A DNA stretch of 59,807 nucleotides from Thermodesulfobacteriota bacterium (GCA_028278625.1 JANQDY010000076.1:1-59807), one strand, 5' to 3'; shown: positions 41,444 to 50,326, numbered from the stretch's first letter. Numbers and translations are program-made. Notes: generated by a model from the letters alone, not told the origin.

Positions 41444-42517
41444 TCACACAAGCACGCCGTCCGCATACACGCAGATCCTCTCCTCGGGAAGGGCCAGGTA
41501 GACTTCTCCTTCCGGGATCACCGTATCGGGGCGGACCTTCAATCGAAATTTTTCATTGTTCACGCCCACCGTGACAACCCGGGAATTCCCGAATTCCTGC
41601 ACAAGCTGGACCCTGCCCCGGATGATCCCGGCACCATCCCCATCCGCGAGGGTGGCGTATCTGGGCCGGATCCCCAGGGTTAGATCACGGGCGTTTCCGG
41701 GGATCTTGAGGCCTTTTGGGATGGGAACCTGCCCACCGGCGGTTTGGAGCATGTTATCCTGGATGGTGCAGGGGACGAAATTCATGGAAGGGGAGCCGAT
41801 GAAGTATCCCACATAGGTTGTTTTCGGGCGTTTGTAAAGCTCTTCCGGCGTGCCGCTCTGGATCACTTCACCATCATTCATCACCACGATGGTGTCGGCA
41901 AAGGTCATGGCTTCATTTTGATCGTGGGTCACATAGACCATGGTCAGGCCGTAATGTTCATTGATGTGCTTGAGCTTTCGTCTTATTTCAAACTTGAGCT
42001 GAGGATCGATGACGGTCAGGGGTTCGTCCATGAGAAGGGCCGACACGTCATTTCGCACCAGCCCGCGGCCCAGGGAAATCAGCTGTTTTTCATCGGCAGC
42101 CAGATTCCGTGCCCGTCGCTTCAGCTTGTCTTTCAAATTCAGGAGTTCCGCCACTTCGTTGACCCGCCGGGACCGTTCCGCCCGCGGTACTTTTCGGCAG
42201 ACCAGGGGAAATTCCAGATTTTCCTCCACGGTCATGAGGGTATAGATGACGGGAAACTGAAATACCTGGGCAATGTTCCGCTTTGGTGTGGGAAGTCCCG
42301 TGAAATCCACACCGTCAAAGAGCACCCTGCCCCGTGAAGGCCGTATAAGACCGGAAATGATATTGAGCATGGTGGTCTTGCCACATCCGGAAGGCCCCAA
42401 CAAGGCATAGGTGCCGCCGTCACGCCAGATGAGGTTCAGGGCCTTGAGGGCGTAAAACGGGTCCTCTGCCTCCGGCTCATAGGTGTGAGCAATCTCTTTA
42501 AGCTCAATCCTGGCCAT
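41444..42517 (-). CDS. ABC transporter ATPase, GlpT-like (polyol/carbohydrate uptake)
   Basis: A 357-residue MalK-type ATPase with C-terminal OB-like domain. Walker A is LLGPSGCGKTT, Walker B ALLMDEPLTVID, and the H-loop VYVTHDQNEA; all are intact. The signature motif is altered to LAADEKQ rather than LSGGQ, exactly the kind of change I know from GlpT of the rhizobial glycerol transporter. Q-loop FQFPVIYTLMTV is also GlpT-like. Its gene overlaps the other ATPase gene by 14 bases. The two probably form an asymmetric heterodimer for the permeases at 43612-45327. Confidence 0.85.
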   Translation of the reverse strand: MARIELKEIAHTYEPEAEDPFYALKALNLIWRDGGTYALLGPSGCGKTTMLNIISGLIRPSRGRVLFDGVDFTGLPTPKRNIAQVFQFPVIYTLMTVEENLEFPLVCRKVPRAERSRRVNEVAELLNLKDKLKRRARNLAADEKQLISLGRGLVRNDVSALLMDEPLTVIDPQLKFEIRRKLKHINEHYGLTMVYVTHDQNEAMTFADTIVVMNDGEVIQSGTPEELYKRPKTTYVGYFIGSPSMNFVPCTIQDNMLQTAGGQVPIPKGLKIPGNARDLTLGIRPRYATLADGDGAGIIRGRVQLVQEFGNSRVVTVGVNNEKFRLKVRPDTVIPEGEVYLALPEERICVYADGVLV

Positions 42518-43601
42518 GGATTTCCTCCGCTGCTGCCGTTTGGACGGCAGGCCCTAAGATCAGGTCTCCGTCAAGGGAAAAGCAGTATAATCGTTCGGCA
42601 TCAAGGGAAATATCGACGGTGCTCCCGATGGAATGTTGATGGACACCTTCCTCATTCAGGATAAACGATCCCATATCTCCCTTGAGATGCAGAATCGTCT
42701 GGGATCCGCTGATCTCACTCAGTTCCACCCTGCTTTTGATGGGGCCTCCGAGGCTGAAATCCGCCGTCCGTAGACCAAAGGCGTAGGACCCGTCAGACAG
42801 ATGGGCCAAGTGCTCGGGAATCGGCAATCGCACATCTCCCTGAAGCACGATGGCATCATTTTCAATGCTTCCCTTGAAGATATTCATGGGTGGATCGTTG
42901 ATGATCTGGGCGCAGCGGATGGTACCGGGTGCATTGAAAACCTTAAGCGCCTTTCCCCGCTGGATAACGGCCCCTTCATCCATGACAATCATCTCGTGGC
43001 CCAGCTGTATGGCCTCGCTCGGCTCGGTGGTCGTGTAGATGACGATGGCATCATCTTGGCCCTGGAAGATATTCTGGAACTCTTCACGGAGCTGCTCCCT
43101 TAATTTATAGTCCAGATTTACGAGGGGTTCATCCAAAAGGAGGATTTCCGCTCGCTTCACGAGAGCCCGTGCCAGGGCCACCCGCTGCTGCTGGCCACCG
43201 GATAAGGCGGACGGCCGACGGTTTTCGAAGCCATGCAATCCCACCCGTTTAAGAACCTCTCGCGCCTGCTGTCTTGCTTCCTCACGGGGCACACCGGCCC
43301 GCTTTAAAGGGAACATGACATTGGATAGGGCCGACAGGTGCGGATAATTGATGAACTGCTGGTAGACCATGGCCACATGCCGTTTCCATACCGGAAGACC
43401 TGAGAAGTCTTTTCCATGAAGGGTTATGGTTCCCTTTTGCGGTTGTTCCAGACCAGCGATGGTCCGCAATAGCGTCGTCTTTCCCGCAAGGGTACGGCCC
43501 AAAATTGTGTAGAGTTTCCCGCGTTTGAACTCAAGGGTGATATCATGCAAATGGCTGATTCCATTTTCGCGGATATCGATGTTCTCAAGCGTTAAGGCCA
43601 C
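42504..43601 (-). CDS. ABC transporter ATPase, GlpS-like (polyol/carbohydrate uptake)
   Basis: A 365-residue MalK-type ATPase. Walker A is unusual but usable (LGRTLAGKTT), the signature is canonical (LSGGQQQRVALARAL) and Walker B is ILLLDEPLVNLD. The H-loop His is missing: the position reads VIYTTTEPSEA, as in GlpS proteins. Paired with the preceding-type ATPase at 41444-42517, it would supply the good signature motif to the partner's good Walker and H-loop, leaving one competent and one degenerate site. Eleven bases separate it from the permease gene upstream. Confidence 0.85.
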   Translation of the reverse strand: MALTLENIDIRENGISHLHDITLEFKRGKLYTILGRTLAGKTTLLRTIAGLEQPQKGTITLHGKDFSGLPVWKRHVAMVYQQFINYPHLSALSNVMFPLKRAGVPREEARQQAREVLKRVGLHGFENRRPSALSGGQQQRVALARALVKRAEILLLDEPLVNLDYKLREQLREEFQNIFQGQDDAIVIYTTTEPSEAIQLGHEMIVMDEGAVIQRGKALKVFNAPGTIRCAQIINDPPMNIFKGSIENDAIVLQGDVRLPIPEHLAHLSDGSYAFGLRTADFSLGGPIKSRVELSEISGSQTILHLKGDMGSFILNEEGVHQHSIGSTVDISLDAERLYCFSLDGDLILGPAVQTAAAEEIHGQD

Positions 43602-43611
43602 ATCTTCCCCC

Positions 43612-44457
43612 TCATCTGATGGCGCCCGCCATTTTGCCGCTGCTCAAAAACCGTTCCACCAGAAACGCGATAATCACCAGTGGCGCCACGGAAACCAGGG
43701 CCGAGGCGGATAGGCTCCACCAGGGGGTGACCGAGGAGTTGAGCGCAACCACCGCCACCGGCAGCAGTTGCGTCTTGGTGAATGTGAGGGTAAAAGCGAA
43801 GAAGAAATCATTCCATCCGAAAATAAGACAGAACAGACCCGCCACCGCGATTCCCGGAAGGGAATTGGGGAGGATGACCCGGAGAAAGGCGCCGATGGGA
43901 TTGCACCCATCGATCATGGCCATTTCGTCCACCTGCCGCGGCACATTGTTGAAAAAATCGACCATGACCCAGGTGGCAATGGGCAACAGCAGGGCCACAT
44001 AGACCAGGATCAGCCCCGGGATGGAGTCCAGGAGCCCGAAAAACTGGAGCATCAGGAAAAAGGGGATCGCCAGGACGATTGGGGGCATGATCCGTTGGGA
44101 GATGAAGAAAAAGGTGATGTCGCTGTTCTTGACGAACCCCACCCGGTAGCTGAAGCGGGAGAGCCCGTATGCGGCCAGGGTTCCCAGAGCCAGACTGATG
44201 AAACTGGCGCTCAGGGTAACGATGGCGCTGGAAATATAGGGACCCACGATATCGATGCCACGACCGCCGGTACGTACCAGCACCTTCCACCCCTCCAGCG
44301 ACGGTTCATACTGGAGCCATGGGATGTAGGTGGCACCCCCGGTAACGCCGTTGGCCGTCTTAAAGGAAGTGGTCAAGGCCCACAGAAAGGGAAGTGCCAC
44401 AAAGGATGTCCACAACAGGATGGCCAGGTATTTGAGTGCGAGATACAGGGTTTTCAT
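43612..44457 (-). CDS. ABC transporter permease, MalG/GlpQ-like
   Basis: A 281-residue inner-membrane protein with six hydrophobic segments. The ATPase-contacting EAA loop is recognisable as MAMIDGCNPIGAFLRVILPNSLPG. The first helix (KYLAILLWTSFVALPFLWAL) is followed by a periplasmic loop of about 60 residues, the MalG pattern. It partners the permease at 44461-45327, three bases away, to form the channel of the polyol-type importer. The substrate class is inferred from GlpST-like ATPases and flanking dehydrogenases. Confidence 0.87.
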   Translation of the reverse strand: MKTLYLALKYLAILLWTSFVALPFLWALTTSFKTANGVTGGATYIPWLQYEPSLEGWKVLVRTGGRGIDIVGPYISSAIVTLSASFISLALGTLAAYGLSRFSYRVGFVKNSDITFFFISQRIMPPIVLAIPFFLMLQFFGLLDSIPGLILVYVALLLPIATWVMVDFFNNVPRQVDEMAMIDGCNPIGAFLRVILPNSLPGIAVAGLFCLIFGWNDFFFAFTLTFTKTQLLPVAVVALNSSVTPWWSLSASALVSVAPLVIIAFLVERFLSSGKMAGAIR

Positions 44458-44460
44458 GCT

Positions 44461-45327
44461 CTAGTTCCGCGCCATTTTAAACGTCAACACTTTGGCAATG
44501 ATGGTGAGGCTGATAATCATGATCACCAGGTAGACCAGGGAGAGGGATGCCGCGTACCCGATCTGGTAGTCTCTCAATCCCCGAATATAGATGTAGTAGC
44601 TGCTGGTTTCCGTTGCCGTGCCGGGGCCGCCGGAGGTCAGCACATAGACCGTTTCCATGAGTTTTGATGCCTCAATGAGCCGAATCAGGATCGCTCCGAT
44701 GGAAATGGGTGCCATGAGGGGAAAGGTGACGCTGAAAAAGGTCCGAATGGGTCCGGCACCATCAACGGCCGCCGCCATGTAGGGCTCATCGGGCAGTGAG
44801 AGCAAACCCGCCAACAAAAGCAGAAACATGAAAGGGGTCCATTGCCATACCTCCACCAGGATCACGCTCAAGACGGCCATGCCGCCGGTGGAAAGCCAGG
44901 TCAACGGTTCAAAGCCCAGGAGCCTGACGATATCGTTGGCCGGCCCCAGGGATTCGTGCAAAATGGTGCGCCAGATGACCGACATGATCACCGGTGTGGT
45001 CATCATGGGGATGAGAAACAGGACCCGGATGAACCGTTTGAAAATGATGTCGCGCCAAACCAGAAGCGCCAAGCTGAAGCCTATGATATACTGAATCAGC
45101 ACCGATCCCACGGCCATGAGGCTGAGCCTTCCTAAGGCCTCCCAGAAACGCATGTCTTGAAACAGACGGGCATAATTCTTTCCCCCCAGCCAGTCCAGCC
45201 CCGGCTTGACCACGTCCCAACTGGAAAAGCTGACCCGCAGGGTAAAGAGCAAGGGAAAAATAATGATGGCCACCAGGACAATGAGTCCGGGGAGCAGGAA
45301 AAAGTGTTTGTGATTCAGTTTCAGCAT
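44461..45327 (-). CDS. ABC transporter permease, MalF/GlpP-like
   Basis: A 288-residue inner-membrane protein with six helices. The EAA loop is seen as MAAAVDGAGPIRTFFSVTFPLMAP. The start NHKHFFLLPGLIVLVAIIIFP is typical of sugar permeases of the UgpA/GlpP group, and the ending IAKVLTFKMARN is basic and cytoplasmic. It comes 76 bases after the binding-protein gene, with a strong hairpin in the gap that may lower expression of this and later genes relative to the binding protein. Confidence 0.87.
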   Translation of the reverse strand: MLKLNHKHFFLLPGLIVLVAIIIFPLLFTLRVSFSSWDVVKPGLDWLGGKNYARLFQDMRFWEALGRLSLMAVGSVLIQYIIGFSLALLVWRDIIFKRFIRVLFLIPMMTTPVIMSVIWRTILHESLGPANDIVRLLGFEPLTWLSTGGMAVLSVILVEVWQWTPFMFLLLLAGLLSLPDEPYMAAAVDGAGPIRTFFSVTFPLMAPISIGAILIRLIEASKLMETVYVLTSGGPGTATETSSYYIYIRGLRDYQIGYAASLSLVYLVIMIISLTIIAKVLTFKMARN

Positions 45328-45353
45328 GAGGCTCCTGGATCGTTTTCGTGGTA

Positions 45354-45379
45354 AAGGGCCCTCTTCTTCGAGGGCCCTT
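45354..45379 (-). terminator. Intercistronic hairpin between binding-protein and permease genes
   Basis: A 10-bp perfect stem, AAGGGCCCTC (45354-45363) with GAGGGCCCTT (45370-45379), and a six-base loop. No T-run follows on the minus strand, so it is more likely a 3' stabiliser or attenuator of the binding-protein message than a full stop. Confidence 0.6.
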
Positions 45380-45403
45380 CAGTCACGGTTCAGGTTGCTT
45401 TAG

Positions 45404-46933
45404 CTACTTGAGGTTGTCCTCCAGTGCCACAACATTCTTGTAGGCATCCCGTATTTTGTCTTTTCCGATCCGGTCCACGATCTGCTGCCATTCCTGAGCA
45501 ACGCCGTCCAGGGCCTTCTGGGGGGTCTCCTGTCCGGCAAGGGCCTTTGAAACGCCCGCCGCAAGGGAACTCATGAACTGCCCGACACCGGGAACCCGGA
45601 GATCGAAGACCCTGTTTTTGCTCTCATCCATGCCGGAAAGGGTCTCCACATAGGTGGTGGCGGTCTTCTCATCCCATCCCAGTTTTTCCATCCAGAAACT
45701 GGCATCAAAATGGGTATCCCGGAAGGGGTTGACACCGAACCTGCCGATCTGGAGGTCATGGAGGGTGTTGGCCTGATTGCTGAAAAAGCAGAGGTAGTCA
45801 AAGGCCATGTCTTTGTTCTTGGAGGATTTGGCCACCGCCGACGTCCATCCCCAGCAGATATAGGGGGCCCGGTTTGGCGGATCGAATTTCTCCCATTTAT
45901 CGGTCTTGCGGTTCCACACTTCGGAGGCTCCCGGAAGCGGTGCCGCACCCACCTTGTTGCGGATGGGGCTGTCCTTCTGCATGGCCTGAATGAACGCGTC
46001 GTCCCAGCTGTAACTCATGAGGACCTGGCCCCCGCCAAAGGAGAATATCTCGTCTCCCAGGCCGAAGTTGTTTCCTCCCGGTGGAAAAGCCTTTTGGGCT
46101 TGCACGAAGAGCTCGAGGCCCCGAACCCAGCCGGGTGTATTGATGAGGGGTCTCATGGTTTCAAGGTCAAAGAAAAAGCCCCCCTTTACATGGGGATTTT
46201 TGGCAAAGGGCGCGGCACGGCTGATAAACGCCGAAAACATCAAATCGTCCCGTTTGGCCACTTCGGCGGTGCCATAGTTGGGTTTTCCGTTTCCGTCCCA
46301 GTCCCAGCCGCTGAAATAGAGGGCAATCTGATTGTATTCCTCCCAGGTGGCGGGCACTTTGAGGTCTTTGCCGGTGTCCTTTTTGTAACGGGCCTGCATC
46401 TTGGGATCTTCAAAGATATCCCGCCGATACTTGAGATAATGCCGGTCACCATCCACGGGAAACTGGACCATGACGTCGCCCCAGGTGGCCACGTCTTTAT
46501 AGTTTTTGGTCACTTCCTGCATACTCTTGGTGTTCCGGTATTTCTCGGGAACCGGTGCGAGATACGGGTTGAAATCTCCGATCCAGAGGGACCCGTAGAA
46601 AAGGACGTCATATGCGTCCTGGCCCGTCTGAAAGGGGATCATGATCCGCTGAAACAGGTCACCAAAGGGGACGTGCACCACATTCACCTTGGCGCCCGTC
46701 AGCTCTTCAAACTGCTTGGCATGGAGTGCCGTCGGTTCTCCCATGACGGGTACCGCGTGGGTGATGATATTGAGCGTTCGCCCGGAATAGTCCTTGGCAT
46801 CAATTGCCGCAAAAGAGCACTCGCCTGCCACGTCCGCTTCAATACCGTACTTGGTGTAGTCCGCCGCCTGCACCCCAAAGGTGCCCGCAACAACAAAGGC
46901 TACCAAAAACAACAACATCGCACAGCGTTTCAT
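45404..46933 (-). CDS. ABC transporter substrate-binding protein (family 1, GlpV-like)
   Basis: A 509-residue exported protein; the ATG at 46933 follows GGAGG, and a TTG at 46945 is rejected. Signal peptide MKRCAMLLFLVAFVVAGTFG, predicted cut after VQAA-type sequence. The mature protein has the two-lobe family 1 binding fold with FEELTGAKVNVVHVPFGDL and YDVLFYGSLWIGDFNPYLAP. It is larger than most sugar-binding proteins (about 420 residues), in line with GlpV-type proteins (about 570). Aromatic-rich stretches (YFSGWDWDGNGKPNYG, YICWGW) are likely to line the ligand site. The ligand is probably a polyol or sugar alcohol (inference). Confidence 0.83.
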   Translation of the reverse strand: MKRCAMLLFLVAFVVAGTFGVQAADYTKYGIEADVAGECSFAAIDAKDYSGRTLNIITHAVPVMGEPTALHAKQFEELTGAKVNVVHVPFGDLFQRIMIPFQTGQDAYDVLFYGSLWIGDFNPYLAPVPEKYRNTKSMQEVTKNYKDVATWGDVMVQFPVDGDRHYLKYRRDIFEDPKMQARYKKDTGKDLKVPATWEEYNQIALYFSGWDWDGNGKPNYGTAEVAKRDDLMFSAFISRAAPFAKNPHVKGGFFFDLETMRPLINTPGWVRGLELFVQAQKAFPPGGNNFGLGDEIFSFGGGQVLMSYSWDDAFIQAMQKDSPIRNKVGAAPLPGASEVWNRKTDKWEKFDPPNRAPYICWGWTSAVAKSSKNKDMAFDYLCFFSNQANTLHDLQIGRFGVNPFRDTHFDASFWMEKLGWDEKTATTYVETLSGMDESKNRVFDLRVPGVGQFMSSLAAGVSKALAGQETPQKALDGVAQEWQQIVDRIGKDKIRDAYKNVVALEDNLK

Positions 46934-46965
46934 CCTTTCCTCCAATCTTCTAAAAGTTACCGGTT

Positions 46966-48009
46966 TCAGGGAATCAGGACCGACCGTCCAGGATTCCGTC
47001 CTTCCATAAGATGCCTCAGGGCCAAATTGGCCTCGCTCAGGGAATACTCCCGGATCGTCAGTGATACCAGACCGCGATCCACCATGGTGATTAACTCCCC
47101 AAGTTCAGCCTTGGTGCCTCCCAGAACGCCCACGATGGTTTTCTGAGAGACGACCATGTGGAGGGTGGGAATGGAAAGGGTGCCGCCACAACCGACCAGG
47201 TAATAGTATCCTCCCCGGCGGGTGATTGACAGTCCGTTTTCCGTGGTTCCGTCCTTCCCCACGAAGTCGATGGTCACATCCACCCCTCTCCCCTCACTCA
47301 ATGACCGAATCCTGCCCGCAAAATGCTTATCCGCCACGAAAGCATAATGGGCGCCTACCTGACGGGCCAGTTCCAACGCTTTTTCGGATCTGTCCACGGC
47401 AATGATTTCAGCGGCGCTGATGCTCTTCAAAACCTGTATGGCCACGTGCCCCAGGCCACCCACACCGATCACGAGGACATACCGGCCCGGTGAAAGATGC
47501 TCCGAAGCCTTTTTGGCCGCGCTGTAAGCCGTAAGACCCGCGTCGGTGAGCGGAGCGCTGTCCATGGGTGAGAGGTGGGTGGGAAGGCCCACAAGCATCG
47601 ATTCCTCGGTGAGCAAATACTCCGCGAACCCGCCGTTGCGATTGAATCCCGGATAGAGATTTCGCGGATGCGCTGAGCTCTTGCCACGGGAATCGGCCTC
47701 CCAAGCGTTTAACCCGCCCAGGGGGAAGACCAAAACCGGATCCCCAACCTTGACGGATGTCACCGAATCGCCGATCTCCTCAACCCAGCCGGCGTTTTCA
47801 TGGCCCGGAATCATGGGGAGATCAATCCGCATCAGGCTGCACCAGGCCCCTTTGATCAATTCCAGGTCCGTTCCGCAGACGCCCGCCCCCCCTATCCGAA
47901 CAATAACATCCGCGGGGGTTTCTATGACCGGTTCCGGAACGTCCTCGTAGACCAGGAATTCCGATCCGTTCAACTGCTCATTGAACTGGTATAACTGGGC
48001 CGCCTTCAT
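46966..48009 (-). CDS. Zinc-dependent alcohol dehydrogenase lacking the structural zinc site
   Basis: A 347-residue MDR dehydrogenase. Catalytic zinc ligands are Cys in GAGVCGTDLELI and His/Glu in IPGHENAGWVEE; the NAD site is VIGVGGLGHVAI. The lobe that usually holds four cysteines reads GGLNAWEADSRGKSSAHPRN and has none, so the structural zinc is lost. It is the first gene after the sigma-54 promoter at 48125-48140, with a leader of about 105 bases. Being first in an operon with a polyol-type transporter, it probably oxidises the imported alcohol; the substrate is unknown. Confidence 0.85.
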   Translation of the reverse strand: MKAAQLYQFNEQLNGSEFLVYEDVPEPVIETPADVIVRIGGAGVCGTDLELIKGAWCSLMRIDLPMIPGHENAGWVEEIGDSVTSVKVGDPVLVFPLGGLNAWEADSRGKSSAHPRNLYPGFNRNGGFAEYLLTEESMLVGLPTHLSPMDSAPLTDAGLTAYSAAKKASEHLSPGRYVLVIGVGGLGHVAIQVLKSISAAEIIAVDRSEKALELARQVGAHYAFVADKHFAGRIRSLSEGRGVDVTIDFVGKDGTTENGLSITRRGGYYYLVGCGGTLSIPTLHMVVSQKTIVGVLGGTKAELGELITMVDRGLVSLTIREYSLSEANLALRHLMEGRNPGRSVLIP

Positions 48010-48124
48010 TCAATCCTTACGATTCGAAACAGCTTGGAAATTGAAAGACCTCGGGTTTTGAAAAGCTTTCTCCGCACATGGAGACTTCCGCCAGAGCACC
48101 TCAGGCGTTATTTAATGGAAAAAA

Positions 48125-48140
48125 AGCAAGTTGCGTGCCA
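48125..48140 (-). promoter_or_regulatory. Sigma-54 (RpoN) promoter of the dehydrogenase-ABC-lipoyl operon
   Basis: On the minus strand the sequence is TGGCACGCAACTTGCT: the -24 GG and -12 GC are ten bases apart and the match to TGGCAC-N5-TTGCW is complete. Transcription would begin at about 48114 and run toward the gene starting at 48009. A sigma-54 activator gene is divergent, 336 bases away. Confidence 0.85.
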
Positions 48141-48227
48141 CCAGCTCATTGCCGGAATCATCGCCACGGTATTTCAGGGATTCACCGGATCCGTCCTAGT
48201 GAAGGATACCCTTTGGCTGTGGGAACA

Positions 48228-48276
48228 TGTTGACTGAATGAACAGTCGAACCCAATGGTTGTTGAAAAAATGAACA
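48228..48276. promoter_or_regulatory. Two tandem upstream activator sites (TGTTGA-N5-TGAACA)
   Basis: Two 17-base near-palindromes, TGTTGACTGAATGAACA (48228-48244) and TGTTGAAAAAATGAACA (48260-48276), are 32 bases apart start to start, about three helix turns. They lie 90-150 bases upstream of the sigma-54 promoter and share outer TGTTGA/TGAACA arms while the middle differs. This is the expected layout for enhancer sites of the divergent activator. Confidence 0.75.
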
Positions 48277-48309
48277 CTTTTCAGCCAAGCCCCGGCCCCA
48301 ACCTTTGCC

Positions 48310-48338
48310 TTGACAATTCCTGCATTTTCAGATAAATA
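48310..48338 (+). promoter_or_regulatory. Sigma-70-type promoter of the activator gene
   Basis: A consensus -35 TTGACA (48310-48315), 17-base spacer and a weak -10 TAAATA (48333-48338). The leader would be about 130 bases. The activator sites end 34 bases upstream, so autoregulation is possible. Confidence 0.45.
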
Positions 48339-48475
48339 CACGGCGACTCTGATGAACGTGCAAATCGAGATCAAGGGAAACCTCCTAATAATGGGGAAGG
48401 TGTTTCTCCTTTTCCCGGGCAAAACGCATCTTCCCCCAACCGATGGAATATCTCCCCCATCAGGAGGAACGGCCC

Positions 48476-50326
48476 ATGCGCGAAGATGTCCGCGCCATCA
48501 TGGCACGCGAAGGAATCGTGCCATCGGAATTTTTCAGTTCTGAAATACGCTCATCGTGGCAGCGTTGCCTCGACACCGGCTTAGACCCTTATGGCGTTCC
48601 AGCCCACAATCAGATAAGCAACGCCGAATTGATCCATCGTCGGGAAGAAAACGATTTGATCCGACGATTGGCGATGCTGGAGATGGAGACCCTTCATCGC
48701 CAGATTGCAGGCTCTAATTTCATCATCCTTTTTGCCGACAAGGATGGCATTATCCTTGACCGCATCGTGGATGGATCGGAAGAGACCGCAAACTCGCGCT
48801 GGTCCCGTCCCGGCTTTACGTGGCAGGAGGGAATCAACGGCACCAACGCCCTGGGAATGGTTGCCATGACCGAAAGACCGGCGGTGGTCCATGCCGACGA
48901 ACATTATTTCAAAACCTATGCAGGCTTAACCTGCGCCGCCGCTCCCATTTTCGGGCGAAAAGGGCGACTGACGGGAATCATCGACGCCACTTCCGACTGC
49001 CGGTCACGTCAGCTTCACACCTTGGCGCTGGTCCGGATGAGTTGCATCACCATTGAAAACGGCCTTTTCAGAGAGCGGCACAAGGGGCATCTGATCCTTG
49101 AACTCCATAGCCGGGGTGAGTTTTTGGGCACCCTTCAATCGGCGTTGCTGGCTTTTGACGAAGACGGTTTTTATAAGGAATCAAACGGCCGTTCAAGACT
49201 ATATCTTCAGGATCTGCCCAGGGAAAAGAAGATTCATTTTGATGAAATCTTCCGCTCATCTTTTACTGGGTTTCTCGAACGACTGCCGGACGCGGGATCC
49301 ACCTACCTGGCGGATATGGAAGGGAGTTCTTTCGCCGTCCGGGCATTTAACCGCCATCCCGGAAGGCGCACCCTTAAATCGGCACCCGTTCATGGGCCTC
49401 CGGGGGCCAAGGGGGAAATCTCAATGGTCTGTGAGGATGCCGTGGTGAAGTCGGCCATGTACATGGTCCGGCGGGCGGTTGAATTGAACGTACCGATTCT
49501 CATCCGGGGTGAAACCGGAACCGGCAAAGAGCTGATGGCCCGCTATGCCCATACCGTGAGCAATCGCAAAGGGAATTTCGTGGCAATCAACTGCGCGGCC
49601 CTTCCGGAAACACTCATCGAATCCGAACTGTTCGGACATCAGAGCGGCGCCTTTACAGGCGCCAAGCAGGGTGGATCCAAGGGCCTTGTGGCCCAGGCCC
49701 ACATGGGAACCCTTTTCTTGGATGAAATCGGCGTCATGCCGGCCGCGGCCCAGGCCAAGCTGTTGAGGTTTCTGGACCGGATGGAAATCCGGCCGGTGGG
49801 CCACACAACGGAGGTCCCACTTGATGTTCAAATTATAAGTGCCACCAATTCCGACTTGAAGACCCCTGGAAATCATCAGACATTCCGTCAGGATCTTCTT
49901 TACCGTATCAACACCGTGGAAATCTGCCTTCCGCCCTTGAGGAAACGATGTGACCTTCATGAAATCACAAATGCCATCATGGAGACACTGGGCCATTCCC
50001 TTAAATTCCATGAGGAAGCCCTTGGCTTGATGGAATCCCACGCCTGGCCAGGTAATATCCGGGAATTAAAAGGACTGTTGACCCGGCTGTTGATCTCCTG
50101 TGAAAACAGATCGGTCCGCATTGATGATGTAGAGCAGATGCTTTCACCTGCCGGCAGCCGGGCCGACACAACACCACCGGTCAAAAACCTGGCTGACCAT
50201 GAATTGAGTATTGTTCGTGCGGCCTATGAGAAGTGTAATGGCAATATTTCCGCGGTATCCCGCGAACTCGGCATCTGCAGAAACACCGTTTACAAGAAGC
50301 TGAAAGAGGCCCGCAGACTGAAATAG
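48476..50326 (+). CDS. Sigma-54-dependent activator, AcoR-like (GAF, AAA+, Fis-type HTH)
   Basis: A 616-residue protein started at 48476 (MREDVRAIM), where AGGAGG lies about eight bases upstream. The N-terminus has the AcoR-family start SSWQRCLDTGLDP and a GAF-type sensor region (FADKDGIILDRIVDGS; WQEGINGTNALG). The central AAA+ domain has Walker A GETGTGKELM, the sigma-54 contact loop ESELFGHQSGAFTGAKQGG and LFLDEIGVM. The C-terminus is a Fis-type helix-turn-helix (NISAVSRELGICRNTVYKKL). AcoR-type activators respond to small ligands such as acetoin or alcohols. It faces the sigma-54 operon and is its likely regulator through the two sites at 48228-48276. Confidence 0.92.
   Translation: MREDVRAIMAREGIVPSEFFSSEIRSSWQRCLDTGLDPYGVPAHNQISNAELIHRREENDLIRRLAMLEMETLHRQIAGSNFIILFADKDGIILDRIVDGSEETANSRWSRPGFTWQEGINGTNALGMVAMTERPAVVHADEHYFKTYAGLTCAAAPIFGRKGRLTGIIDATSDCRSRQLHTLALVRMSCITIENGLFRERHKGHLILELHSRGEFLGTLQSALLAFDEDGFYKESNGRSRLYLQDLPREKKIHFDEIFRSSFTGFLERLPDAGSTYLADMEGSSFAVRAFNRHPGRRTLKSAPVHGPPGAKGEISMVCEDAVVKSAMYMVRRAVELNVPILIRGETGTGKELMARYAHTVSNRKGNFVAINCAALPETLIESELFGHQSGAFTGAKQGGSKGLVAQAHMGTLFLDEIGVMPAAAQAKLLRFLDRMEIRPVGHTTEVPLDVQIISATNSDLKTPGNHQTFRQDLLYRINTVEICLPPLRKRCDLHEITNAIMETLGHSLKFHEEALGLMESHAWPGNIRELKGLLTRLLISCENRSVRIDDVEQMLSPAGSRADTTPPVKNLADHELSIVRAAYEKCNGNISAVSRELGICRNTVYKKLKEARRLK

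Noticed and set aside
46699..47146. Long plus-strand frames opposite the binding-protein gene
   Set aside because: They are shadows of a GC-rich gene with a signal peptide and family motifs on the minus strand.
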